NCBI RefSeq assembly: GCF_007997015.1
Contig: NZ_VOSM01000011.1
Coordinates: 62,001-126,000 of the forward strand
Source: Lujinxingia vulgaris
GTDB taxonomy: Bacteria > Myxococcota_A > Bradymonadia > Bradymonadales > Bradymonadaceae
DNA: 64,000 nucleotides
Direction of reading: 5' to 3'
Shown one piece after another: positions 44,101-52,135 of the stretch. Under the pieces are notes generated by a model that did no database searches, was not told the DNA's origin, and saw only the letters and a list, made by a program, of their open reading frames with translations. Positions within the stretch are counted from its first letter, which is position 1. Every line of letters begins with the position of its first letter. Position numbers and translations under genes: made by a program.

Positions 44101-44129
44101 GGGCGCCGCAGGCTTTGCCTGCGGCGCCC
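44101..44129 (+). other. Strong stem-loop after the baeRF gene
   Basis: GGGCGCCGCAGG / CCTGCGGCGCCC with a 5-nt loop. No T-run follows, so a Rho-independent terminator is not certain. Confidence 0.5.
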
Positions 44130-44209
44130 TTCGTGATCTGGTGATAAGCGCGGGGGCTTTGTGGCCTGAGCGCAGAGGGTTTATGGTGGGGCCTCTTTGA
44201 TGATGTTGG

Positions 44210-45436
44210 ATGGATGAAGGCTGGCAGCCCCGCGAGCGTCTGACGATGACCACGCAGCCCACCGACAAAACGCCACCGAGGCGGCGCTCTTCGACGCAGC
44301 CACTCGACACCCCGCAGATGCTGGTGGGTCGAGTGCTGGAGGGACGCTACCGTCTGGACCGGGTGCTCAACGCCGGGGGGATGGGCATTATCTTTGAAGC
44401 CTGTCAGCTCTCGGTGAACCGCACGGTGGCGGTGAAGGTGCTCAAGCCCACGCTCACCGGCGATCCCTCGCTGGTGGAGCGCTTTCAGCTGGAGGTGGAG
44501 CTGGTCTCGGGCATTGCGCACCCGCATGTGGTGCAGCTGATCGACTCGGGCACCGACGCCGGCGGGCTGACCTACCTTGTGATGGAGTACGTCGACGGGG
44601 TGACCTTTCGCCAGGCGTTGCGGCGGGGGCACTTGAAGCTGGCCGACATCCTGGAGGTCTTTGCCCAGGTGTGTGAGGCTCTCATTGAGACGCACGGCCA
44701 GCAGATCATTCACCGGGATCTGAAGTTCGATAACATCATGCTCACCCGACAGCGCGACGGGCGGATCCATGTGAAGCTGCTGGACTTCGGGGTGGCCAAG
44801 CTGCTCTCCCGCGATCGGGAGTTGACGCAGGGTGGGCAGGTCGCGGGCACGCCCGGGATCATTGCGCCGGAGCTTGTGGACGGGAAGCGGCCCTCGGCCA
44901 GCAGCGATCTCTATAGCCTGGGGGTGCTGCTCTTTACGGCGTTGACGGGAGAGGCGCCGTATAAGGGGGATAATGATCTGGCGCTGATGCGCGCGCATAA
45001 GACCGAACCTTTGCCCAATTTGCGGGCGCGGGTGGGGGCGGCGGTGCCGGAGGAGGTCATTGAGTTGACCTGCGAACTTCTGGAGAAAGAGGTTGAGCGC
45101 CGGCCGCGCGATGCGGCCAAGGTGCGCGACCGGCTTCGGCGGATGCGCGAGACGCAGCTTGTGCGCGATCCGGATGCCTCGGTGTACATCCCGCCGCAGC
45201 GCGAGGCGCTGGATACGACCGGGGAGCGCAGCCCGCTGCCGCTGATGTTGCTGGAGCCGGAGGACTCGGAGCGGCCGCGGCTTCCGCCGCGGCGCGAGGG
45301 GTTGATCGGGCTTATCTTTCCAGAGCCGCTGGTCGCGCCGATGACGATCGTGACGATGATGAGTCTGATTCTCATCCTGCTGATCGTGGCGTTGATGTAC
45401 ATGCTCTACCAGCAGTTCGGTGCGGTGCCGGGGTGA
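44210..45436 (+). CDS. Ser/Thr protein kinase with a C-terminal membrane anchor
   Basis: 408 aa. The kinase domain (about 40-310) has VAVKVLKPTL, IIHRDLKFDNIMLT, LLDFGVAKLL and GTPGIIAPELVDG. The glycine loop reads NAGGMGIIFEA, so the first Gly of the usual GxGxxG is Asn; the rest is intact and activity is likely. A short tail leads to one membrane helix (about 375-400). The kinase therefore faces the cytoplasm with almost nothing outside. The start at 44210 lacks a strong SD; ATG 44246 is the alternative. Confidence 0.87.
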   Translation: MDEGWQPRERLTMTTQPTDKTPPRRRSSTQPLDTPQMLVGRVLEGRYRLDRVLNAGGMGIIFEACQLSVNRTVAVKVLKPTLTGDPSLVERFQLEVELVSGIAHPHVVQLIDSGTDAGGLTYLVMEYVDGVTFRQALRRGHLKLADILEVFAQVCEALIETHGQQIIHRDLKFDNIMLTRQRDGRIHVKLLDFGVAKLLSRDRELTQGGQVAGTPGIIAPELVDGKRPSASSDLYSLGVLLFTALTGEAPYKGDNDLALMRAHKTEPLPNLRARVGAAVPEEVIELTCELLEKEVERRPRDAAKVRDRLRRMRETQLVRDPDASVYIPPQREALDTTGERSPLPLMLLEPEDSERPRLPPRREGLIGLIFPEPLVAPMTIVTMMSLILILLIVALMYMLYQQFGAVPG

Positions 45437-45563
45437 GCGTGTGAGGAAGAGATTCGGGGGCTTTGCGGTGTTTGTCTGCGGTGTGTAGGTTTGCCCGGTC
45501 CGATGGTGCCGAGCGCAGTCGCACGGCGCGCATCGCCCTGAGATGTTGCAAAAACCACCAAAC

Positions 45564-45579
45564 GTGAGCGCTCGCTTAC
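45564..45579. promoter_or_regulatory. Inverted repeat, likely TetR-type operator, before the acyl-CoA dehydrogenase
   Basis: GTGAGCG-CT-CGCTTAC: arms match at 6 of 7 positions. It lies about 30 nt before the start codon of the gene at 45608. Operators of TetR-type regulators of fatty-acid genes often look like this. The regulator is unknown. Confidence 0.5.
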
Positions 45580-45607
45580 CCGTCGGGCGCATCGAAGGAG
45601 TGAGACG

Positions 45608-47359
45608 ATGGCCGACTCGATCGATCCCGGCTTTGAGACGCCGAAGCCCAATGCGCGTGGACGTCAGGCGCTTAATAATTTTGGGGAGGCGCAGCGCCAT
45701 AATGCCTACCAGGCCGACGCCCATTTTCAGCGGGTGATTCGGCGCTACGCGCGGCCCGAGCGGCTGGAGGCGCTGGAGGAGGCGCTCGATGCGTTCGGGG
45801 AGGTGGTGCTCGGTGAGCTTGATGAGGTGGTGCGCAAAAACAATGAGACGACGAATCTACCACAGCTCAGCCGCTACACGGGGTTTGGGGAGCGGGTCGA
45901 GCAGATCGATCATCACCCCACCTACCATGAGGCCGGACGATATATTTACGGCTCGGGGGTGATGGCAGCGTATGCGGAGCATCCCAATAATATGGGGGCG
46001 CTCAGCCGCTTCTACCTCTCAAGCCTCAACGGGGAGGCCGGGCATAACTGCCCGCTGGCGTGCACCGCGGGGGTGATTCGCGTCTTGCAGGAGTTGGGGA
46101 GCGAGGAGCTGAAGGCGAGGTATTTGCCGGGCTTTCTCGATGCTGAGTATGCCAATCACCTGGAGGGGGCGCAGTTCTTGACCGAGATTCAGGGTGGCAG
46201 CGATGTGGGCGCCAACGGCACCCGGGCGGTGCGCGAGGATGATGGCAGCTACCGCATCTATGGCGAGAAGTGGTTCTGCTCAAACATCGACGCCGACGTC
46301 TTTTTGATGACCGCGCGGATGGAGGAGCTGGGGGCCGAGGGCACCCGTGGGCTGGGGCTTTTTCTGGTGCCGCGCAAGCTCGACGATGGGTCGGTTAATG
46401 AATTTTATGTGCGTCGGCTCAAAGATAAGCTGGGCACGCGCTCGATGGCGTCTGGCGAGTGCGATTTCCGCGGCGCACGGGCCGTTCATATGGGGGAGGT
46501 CGGCGAGGGGTTCAAGCATATGATGAACCTCGTGATCAACACCTCGCGGCTTTATAACGCGGTGGGGTGCTGCGGGGTGATGCGCCGGGCGTACATTACG
46601 GCCAAGCTCTACGCGGACTATCGGGAGGCCTTTGGCCAGGCGATCATCAACTATCCGCTGGTGCAGGAGACCCTGGCCGATGTGCGCGCGGAGCTTGAGG
46701 CGATGGTCTCGGCGAACTTCCACCTGACGGCGCTCCAGGATCGCCTCGATGATGGGAAGGCCAGCGAGCGCGAGGGGCAGTTTTTGCGCATGGCCATCAA
46801 CATCAACAAGTCGCGCACGGCGATGTCGGCGCGCTGGGCGTGTGTGCAGGGCATTGAGGTGCTGGGCGGCAACGGGGCCATTGAGAGTTTCTCGGTGCTG
46901 CCGCGTCTTCTGCGCGACGCGATCGTCTATGAGAACTGGGAGGGCACCCACAACACGCTGTATATGCAGGTGTTGCGCGATATGCATCGCTACAAGGTGC
47001 ACGGTGGCTTCTTTGCGTATTTGAGCGGGCTGCTCGATGAGGTGAAGGGCAAGGAGAAGGCGCGTGCCGATGAGCTGGCCCAGATGTTGGGCGAGCTCTC
47101 GGCGAAGGTCGATCGGGTGCTGAGCTTGCAGCAGGCCACAGCGAGCCTGGAGATGCGCGGACTGGTCGATGAGCTGGCCTACCTGCTCTACGCGGTGGTG
47201 CGGGTCTGGGAGCGCGACTCGACCGAGCTGCAGGGGGCCGAAGAGGCGATGGACCTGGCCTCGGTGGAGCATTTCCTGGATTTGCGGGTGCGCGGTGTGC
47301 GCCGTGTGGATGATTCGGGTTACCTCAAGCGTTTGCAGACGCTGGCCGCGCGCATTTGA
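45608..47359 (+). CDS. AidB-like acyl-CoA dehydrogenase
   Basis: 583 aa, long for the superfamily (usual 380-400) as in the AidB branch. Motifs include TEIQGGSDVGANGT, RIYGEKWFCSN, VINTSRLYNAVG, QGIEVLGGNGAIES and YENWEGTHNTLYMQ. A flavoprotein using FAD is expected. It could be a long-chain or branched acyl-CoA dehydrogenase or an AidB-type protein of alkylation response; the sequence cannot decide. The SD GAAGGAG precedes the ATG well. The inverted repeat at 45564 suggests repression by a TetR-type protein. Confidence 0.85.
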   Translation: MADSIDPGFETPKPNARGRQALNNFGEAQRHNAYQADAHFQRVIRRYARPERLEALEEALDAFGEVVLGELDEVVRKNNETTNLPQLSRYTGFGERVEQIDHHPTYHEAGRYIYGSGVMAAYAEHPNNMGALSRFYLSSLNGEAGHNCPLACTAGVIRVLQELGSEELKARYLPGFLDAEYANHLEGAQFLTEIQGGSDVGANGTRAVREDDGSYRIYGEKWFCSNIDADVFLMTARMEELGAEGTRGLGLFLVPRKLDDGSVNEFYVRRLKDKLGTRSMASGECDFRGARAVHMGEVGEGFKHMMNLVINTSRLYNAVGCCGVMRRAYITAKLYADYREAFGQAIINYPLVQETLADVRAELEAMVSANFHLTALQDRLDDGKASEREGQFLRMAININKSRTAMSARWACVQGIEVLGGNGAIESFSVLPRLLRDAIVYENWEGTHNTLYMQVLRDMHRYKVHGGFFAYLSGLLDEVKGKEKARADELAQMLGELSAKVDRVLSLQQATASLEMRGLVDELAYLLYAVVRVWERDSTELQGAEEAMDLASVEHFLDLRVRGVRRVDDSGYLKRLQTLAARI

Positions 47360-47477
47360 GCGTGCGGTGCGCGCAACTTCTCTGAAGAACCCGGGCATGG
47401 TGCGGCGCGTCATAATCGAGCGTTGCCAGCGACCTGTGTGGTCACTAGGTTGAGCCCGGAAGTTCACGCAACCCAAG

Positions 47478-48728
47478 ATGAGTGAGATTATGAGCGAGAC
47501 GAAGCAACCGTGGAACGAGTCGATGCCCGAGGCGCAGTTTAACTTTATGCGCGACATACTCGCCGCCCCCAGCCCCATCGGTCTGGAAGGCGCGATGACT
47601 TACGGGGTGCTCAAGCCACGCTTCGACAAGGTGAAGATGGAAGGCTGGGCGGTGCATCAGTTCCGCGGCAACGCCGGTCTGGTGCTCGACACGCACCCGG
47701 GTGAGGACGATCGCCTCACGGTGATGATCATCGGTCACGCCGACAAGATCCGCATGCAGGTGCGCAGCATCTCCGACGACGGCAAGATCTGGATCAACAG
47801 CGACTCCTTCTTGCCGCTGACCCTGCTGGGCAACGAAGTGATCCTCTTCAGCGAAGATCCGGAGAAGCCGGGCAACTACCGCGAGATCCGCGGGGGCACG
47901 ATCGAAGCGCTGGGCGCGATTCACTTCGCCGACAGCGCGGTGCGCAGCGGTGATAAGGGACTGAAGCCCGAGCAGCTTTATCTGGAGCTGGGCCTTCACG
48001 GCGACGATCGTAAGAAGCAGGTTGAGAAGCTGGGGATCCGCGCCGGCGATCCGATCCTGCTCGATCGCCCCATCCGTCGTGGGTTTGGTCCGGACAGCTT
48101 CACCGGGGCGTACCTGGACAACGGTCTGGGTTGCTTTGTGAGCGCGGAGTGCGCGCGCATCCTGGCGGAAGAGGGCGGGCTTAAGAATGTGCGCGTGCTC
48201 TTTGCCATCGCCACCCACGAAGAGATCGGCCGCTTCGGCAGCCGGGTGCTCGCTGGCGAGCTGAAGCCCGATGTGGTGATCGGCGTGGACGTGAACCACG
48301 ACCTTGAGGCGGCCCCGGGTGTGGGCGACAAGCGCTTCACCCCTCTGAAGATGGGCAAGGGCTACACGCTGAGCGTGGGCGCGGTGGCCAGCGAGTTCTT
48401 GAACCGCCTCTTTGAAGAGGCCTCGATCGCCCATGAGATCCCGGTGCAGCGCGATGTGTGCGGCCGCGATACCGGCACCGACGCGATGGCGGCGGTCCTG
48501 GCGAGCGTGGATGCGGCGGCGACCTCGATCGGGTTCCCGATTCGCAACATGCACACCGTCTCGGAGCTGGGTCATACCGGCGATGTGCTGGCCTCGATCT
48601 ACGCCATCGTGCGCACCTTGCAGAAGATGGACGAGGCCAACGGCGGCAAGGGCCTGACGGCGGAGGACTTCCGCAACGGGCACCCGCGCCTTGACCAGGT
48701 GGAGAAGCTCACCCACCGCGGTGCGTAA
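47478..48728 (+). CDS. M42-family metallo-aminopeptidase
   Basis: 416 aa. The dinuclear-metal residues are in IGHADKIRMQ, AYLDNGLGC, THEEIGRFGSR, GVDVNHDLEA and MHTVSELGHTGD. M42 enzymes remove N-terminal residues from peptides and act in peptide turnover. The fit is good in spacing, although HADKI replaces the usual HxDEI. An in-frame ATG at 47490 is an alternative start. It is followed by its own terminator. Confidence 0.85.
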   Translation: MSEIMSETKQPWNESMPEAQFNFMRDILAAPSPIGLEGAMTYGVLKPRFDKVKMEGWAVHQFRGNAGLVLDTHPGEDDRLTVMIIGHADKIRMQVRSISDDGKIWINSDSFLPLTLLGNEVILFSEDPEKPGNYREIRGGTIEALGAIHFADSAVRSGDKGLKPEQLYLELGLHGDDRKKQVEKLGIRAGDPILLDRPIRRGFGPDSFTGAYLDNGLGCFVSAECARILAEEGGLKNVRVLFAIATHEEIGRFGSRVLAGELKPDVVIGVDVNHDLEAAPGVGDKRFTPLKMGKGYTLSVGAVASEFLNRLFEEASIAHEIPVQRDVCGRDTGTDAMAAVLASVDAAATSIGFPIRNMHTVSELGHTGDVLASIYAIVRTLQKMDEANGGKGLTAEDFRNGHPRLDQVEKLTHRGA

Positions 48729-48768
48729 GGTCTGAGCCTTAAGAGCGGACGCGCAGCTTGCGTCCGGT

Positions 48769-48806
48769 GAACCAGCGGCGGGGGTAACCCGTCGCTGGTT
48801 TTTTTG
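48769..48806 (+). terminator. Rho-independent terminator of the M42 peptidase gene
   Basis: AACCAGCG...CGCTGGTT hairpin followed by seven Ts, about 40 nt after the stop. Confidence 0.85.
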
Positions 48807-48841
48807 ATGGAGCATGGGCGTTGGGCGTCAAGGAGCAGGGC

Positions 48842-49909
48842 GTGAGTCAGGGAGAAGATCGCGAAGAGCCGAAGGGGGAGCGCTGGTGGGAGAGTGGGCG
48901 GCTGGCGGTGGTGGGTGTGGCGAAGAACTGCGGGAAGACGACCACACTCAACGCCCTGATCGCGCGTCAGCAAGAGCGAGCGGTGGGGCTTGTGTCGGTC
49001 GGCATTGATGGGGAGCAGTCCGATGTGCTGCTGGGCACGGAGAAGCCCGCGATTGTGGTGGGGGAGGGGCATTGGGTGGTGAGCGCGGAGCAGGCACTCT
49101 CGCGCTCTACGGCGCCGCTGGAGTACGTCAGGGCGTTAGGGATGAGCTCGCCACTGGGGCAGGTGATGGTGGCCCGGGCCCGGGGCGCTGGCGAGGTGGT
49201 GCTGGCGGGGTTGAGGCACCGCGGGGATGTGAGCGCGGCGCTGGGGGCGTTGGAGGAGCTGGGGGCTAATCCGGTCTTTGTGGACGGGGCGTACGGCCGG
49301 GTGGTGGGGGCGCATCCGGAGGTGGCGCAGGCGATCGTGATGTCGACCGGCGCGGTGGTGGGGCACTCGGTGCGGGAGGTTGTGCGGCGCACCTCGGATG
49401 TGGTCGATCGGCTGACACTGCCGGTGGTGGAGCGGGCGATGTGGCGCGACGCGCTGGCGAGCGCGCAGCGCGAGCAGCGCGCGTATCTGGTCGAAGATGA
49501 TGGCGAGCTGCGCGAACTTCCGCATGCCTCGGGGCTGGTGGGGTTGAGCCAGGGGCGCAAGTTATGGCGAAGGTCGACGGCGGGGGTGGTGGTGCCGGGG
49601 CTTGTGAGCGATCGGGTGCTGGAGGAGCTGCTGGCGGTGGGCACGCAGCGCCGGCGGACGTTGGTAGTGGGCGACGGTACAGCGCTGCACCCGAGCGGGA
49701 AGTTGTGGCGACGGTTCAGGCGGAGCTGGGAGGTGCGGGTGGGGCACTCCAGCCGCTTGCTGGCGATCACCTACAACCCGACGTCTGTGACCGGTGCCCA
49801 CCTCGACGCGCGGGCGTTGCGTCAGGGGCTGGAGGCGCGCTGGCCGCAGGTTCCGGTGTTTAATCCGGTTGACCCCGATGAGGTTGCGCGCATCTTTCGG
49901 GAGAGCTGA
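48842..49909 (+). CDS. KamB-like P-loop ATPase (putative lysine 5,6-aminomutase reactivase subunit)
   Basis: 355 aa. GTG 48842 with AAGGAG 6 nt upstream. The P-loop is GVAKNCGKTTTLNAL, followed by GLVSVGIDGEQSDVLLGTEK and AIVVGEGHWVVSAEQAL. This order recalls KamB, which helps reactivate the B12-dependent lysine 5,6-aminomutase; the match is from memory and not certain. KamC or the mutase genes are not adjacent. kal-kce lie about 21 kb away. It could also be another P-loop protein of unknown role. Confidence 0.55.
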   Translation: MSQGEDREEPKGERWWESGRLAVVGVAKNCGKTTTLNALIARQQERAVGLVSVGIDGEQSDVLLGTEKPAIVVGEGHWVVSAEQALSRSTAPLEYVRALGMSSPLGQVMVARARGAGEVVLAGLRHRGDVSAALGALEELGANPVFVDGAYGRVVGAHPEVAQAIVMSTGAVVGHSVREVVRRTSDVVDRLTLPVVERAMWRDALASAQREQRAYLVEDDGELRELPHASGLVGLSQGRKLWRRSTAGVVVPGLVSDRVLEELLAVGTQRRRTLVVGDGTALHPSGKLWRRFRRSWEVRVGHSSRLLAITYNPTSVTGAHLDARALRQGLEARWPQVPVFNPVDPDEVARIFRES

Positions 49910-49984
49910 GGGCAACGAAAAAGGGGCGCGCGCGCTCGCCAGTGGCGAGTGCGGCGAGCATCTATCTGGCAATGAGGGGGGAGC

Positions 49985-51820
49985 ATGAGGATCGGGCGGC
50001 GATGGGGGCTGGTGCTGGCGGTGATGTTGCTGGTGGGCGTGGGAACGGGGTGCGGCGATGATGATCCCCCCGAAGATCGCGACGCGGACGTCGAAGACGG
50101 GGGCGGTGAGCCCGACGGCGATGAGCCTGACGCCGACGCAGGCCCGGATGTGCCCGATGGCGAGGAGCCCGACATCGATGTGCCCGATGATGGGGAGCCG
50201 CCGGGCGATCTTCGACTGGAGGTCGATTCGGTGGACTCACCCGTGACCTTTGAGGGGGCAGAAGCCGAGGTCACGCTGACCTTCTCCTGCGAGCCGGCGG
50301 GTTGCGTGACGACCTGTCAGCTCAATGAGCTCGCCGCCGAGCTCTGCACCTCGCCATATCTGGTGGAGGTCGACGCCGGGGAGCATACGGTGGTGATTCG
50401 CGCGAGCTATGAGGGGGAGGAGGTGCAGGAGACGGTGTCCTTCCGCACGGTGCAGGTGCCGGCGCTTGAGGTGAGCGCGCCGGCCGAGGGCGATGTGTAC
50501 CGCGCGGCGTTGGGTGAGGTGGTGGCCACGTGCACCGACCGCGAGGATTGCACGATCACCTGTGAGGTGTGTGCGGATGGAAGTTGCGAGGCGCTGGTCG
50601 GCTGCGAAGAGGGTGCGGCGCTGGTGCTGGAGCAGCCGGAGGTGGAGCTGGTGGTGCGCGCCTGCGTGGAGGACGATGGCGAGGAGAGCTGCAACGAGGA
50701 TCGGCGCACTTATACCCTGGTGGAGCCTCAGTGGAGCGCGTTGTCGCTTGGGGAGACGCACGGCTGCGCGATCCTGGCCGACGCGACGCTTTGGTGCTGG
50801 GGCAACAACACCGATGCGCAGCTTGGCAGCCTGGAGCCCGAGCGCTCTCTTGTACCGCTTCTGGTTGAGGGGAGCTGGGCGCAGGTGAGCGCGGGCACAG
50901 CGCATAGCTGCGGGATTCGCACCGATGGCACGCTCTGGTGCTGGGGGCAGCAGCAGTACGGGCGGCTGGGCAACGGAGAGGTTGATGTCGACGCGGTCTT
51001 CGAGCCGGTGCAGGTAGGTGAGTTCGACGACTGGGATGAGGTGAGCGCGGGCGACTCGTTGACCTGCGGGCGACGCGGCGCAGAGGCCTTTTGCTGGGGT
51101 TACAATCCGGCGGGGAGGTTGGGCGTGGGCAGCACCGCCGGGACTGTGCCAACGCCCACGCCGGTGTCGGGTGAGCGCGCGTGGCGTCAGATCAGCACCG
51201 GCGCCGAGCATATCTGCGGGCTGACGGAGGCGGATGAGGCGTTCTGCTGGGGGCGAGGGGGCGATGGTCGTCTGGGCTACGGGGGCACCGAGAACCTGAG
51301 TGAACCCACAGCGGTTGGGGAGGTGGAAGACGCGACGATGGTGCGCCTGGCGGCGGGTTTTCAGCACACCTGCGCCGATATGGCCACCTCGCGGGGCGCG
51401 CGCGTCTTCTGCTGGGGGCCGGCGTCGACCGGGAGGTTGGGCACCGGCGACGACTCGACCACGCTCATTCTGGAACCCAAAGAGGTGGGCACCGACGTGG
51501 AGCTCAGCGGCGTGAGCAGCGGCAACATTCACAGCTGCGCGATCGCGCCCGATGATGTGGCCTGGTGCTGGGGTTATAACAACCACGGGCAGATCGGGGT
51601 GGAGCAAACCGGCAATGAGCTTGTGCCGATCGAGGTCGACACCACCGAGACTTTTGCGCAGATCGAGGCCGGCAAGATCCACACCTGCGGCATCACCACC
51701 GCCGGCGCCCTCCTGTGCTGGGGTGAAAACGGCGACAGCGAGCTCGGGCGCGAGATTGAAGGCACCGAAACCTCCGAGCCCGGGCCGGTGAGCTGGCCCT
51801 ACGGGCTGGAAGCGCTCTGA
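49985..51820 (+). CDS. RCC1-repeat lipoprotein
   Basis: 611 aa. Signal peptide with lipobox GTGCGDDD, so four acidic or small residues follow the Cys. A long Asp/Glu/Gly-rich linker comes next. A beta-sandwich-like part has Cys pairs (CEPAGCVTTCQLNE). Residues about 245-611 are an RCC1-type propeller: repeated CAILADATLWCWGNN, CGIRTDGTLWCWGQQ, FCWGYNPAGRLG and CGITTAGALLCWGEN. RCC1-like propellers often act as binding platforms. SD GGGGGGAGC lies directly upstream. Confidence 0.88.
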   Translation: MRIGRRWGLVLAVMLLVGVGTGCGDDDPPEDRDADVEDGGGEPDGDEPDADAGPDVPDGEEPDIDVPDDGEPPGDLRLEVDSVDSPVTFEGAEAEVTLTFSCEPAGCVTTCQLNELAAELCTSPYLVEVDAGEHTVVIRASYEGEEVQETVSFRTVQVPALEVSAPAEGDVYRAALGEVVATCTDREDCTITCEVCADGSCEALVGCEEGAALVLEQPEVELVVRACVEDDGEESCNEDRRTYTLVEPQWSALSLGETHGCAILADATLWCWGNNTDAQLGSLEPERSLVPLLVEGSWAQVSAGTAHSCGIRTDGTLWCWGQQQYGRLGNGEVDVDAVFEPVQVGEFDDWDEVSAGDSLTCGRRGAEAFCWGYNPAGRLGVGSTAGTVPTPTPVSGERAWRQISTGAEHICGLTEADEAFCWGRGGDGRLGYGGTENLSEPTAVGEVEDATMVRLAAGFQHTCADMATSRGARVFCWGPASTGRLGTGDDSTTLILEPKEVGTDVELSGVSSGNIHSCAIAPDDVAWCWGYNNHGQIGVEQTGNELVPIEVDTTETFAQIEAGKIHTCGITTAGALLCWGENGDSELGREIEGTETSEPGPVSWPYGLEAL

Positions 51821-52135
51821 GCATCGGGTGGGGGCGGCGCCGCCAGTGGGTTGGCGGCGTCTCCCGAAGTCCGCCGCGCTCACGATGTGTCGCGCCACGT
51901 TGCACGCGTACCGGTGAACGCGCAACGGCGCGCCCTTCGGGCGCTGATCGCGGCTGGAGCATCGGTGAAGGTCCGGGCTCGCCAGCACTTTTGGGGGTGG
52001 GAGAGCAGAAGTTCGCGTTCGACACTTCAATTCTTGTAACGCCGGGCCTAAGATACTGGCGACAACCCCCCGAAGAGTGATGTCGATGACGCGACGCTGA
52101 GCGAAGCTCAGCGCGCGGTGAGTTCAGGAGCTGGT
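51821..52135. other. Intergenic, RCC1 lipoprotein / unknown gene
   Basis: No gene is seen. It has a hairpin GCCGCC...GGCGGC near 51835-51860 and a perfect 8-bp hairpin CGCTGAGC-GAA-GCTCAGCG at 52095-52113, close to the SD of the next gene. The middle is unremarkable. Confidence 0.45.
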
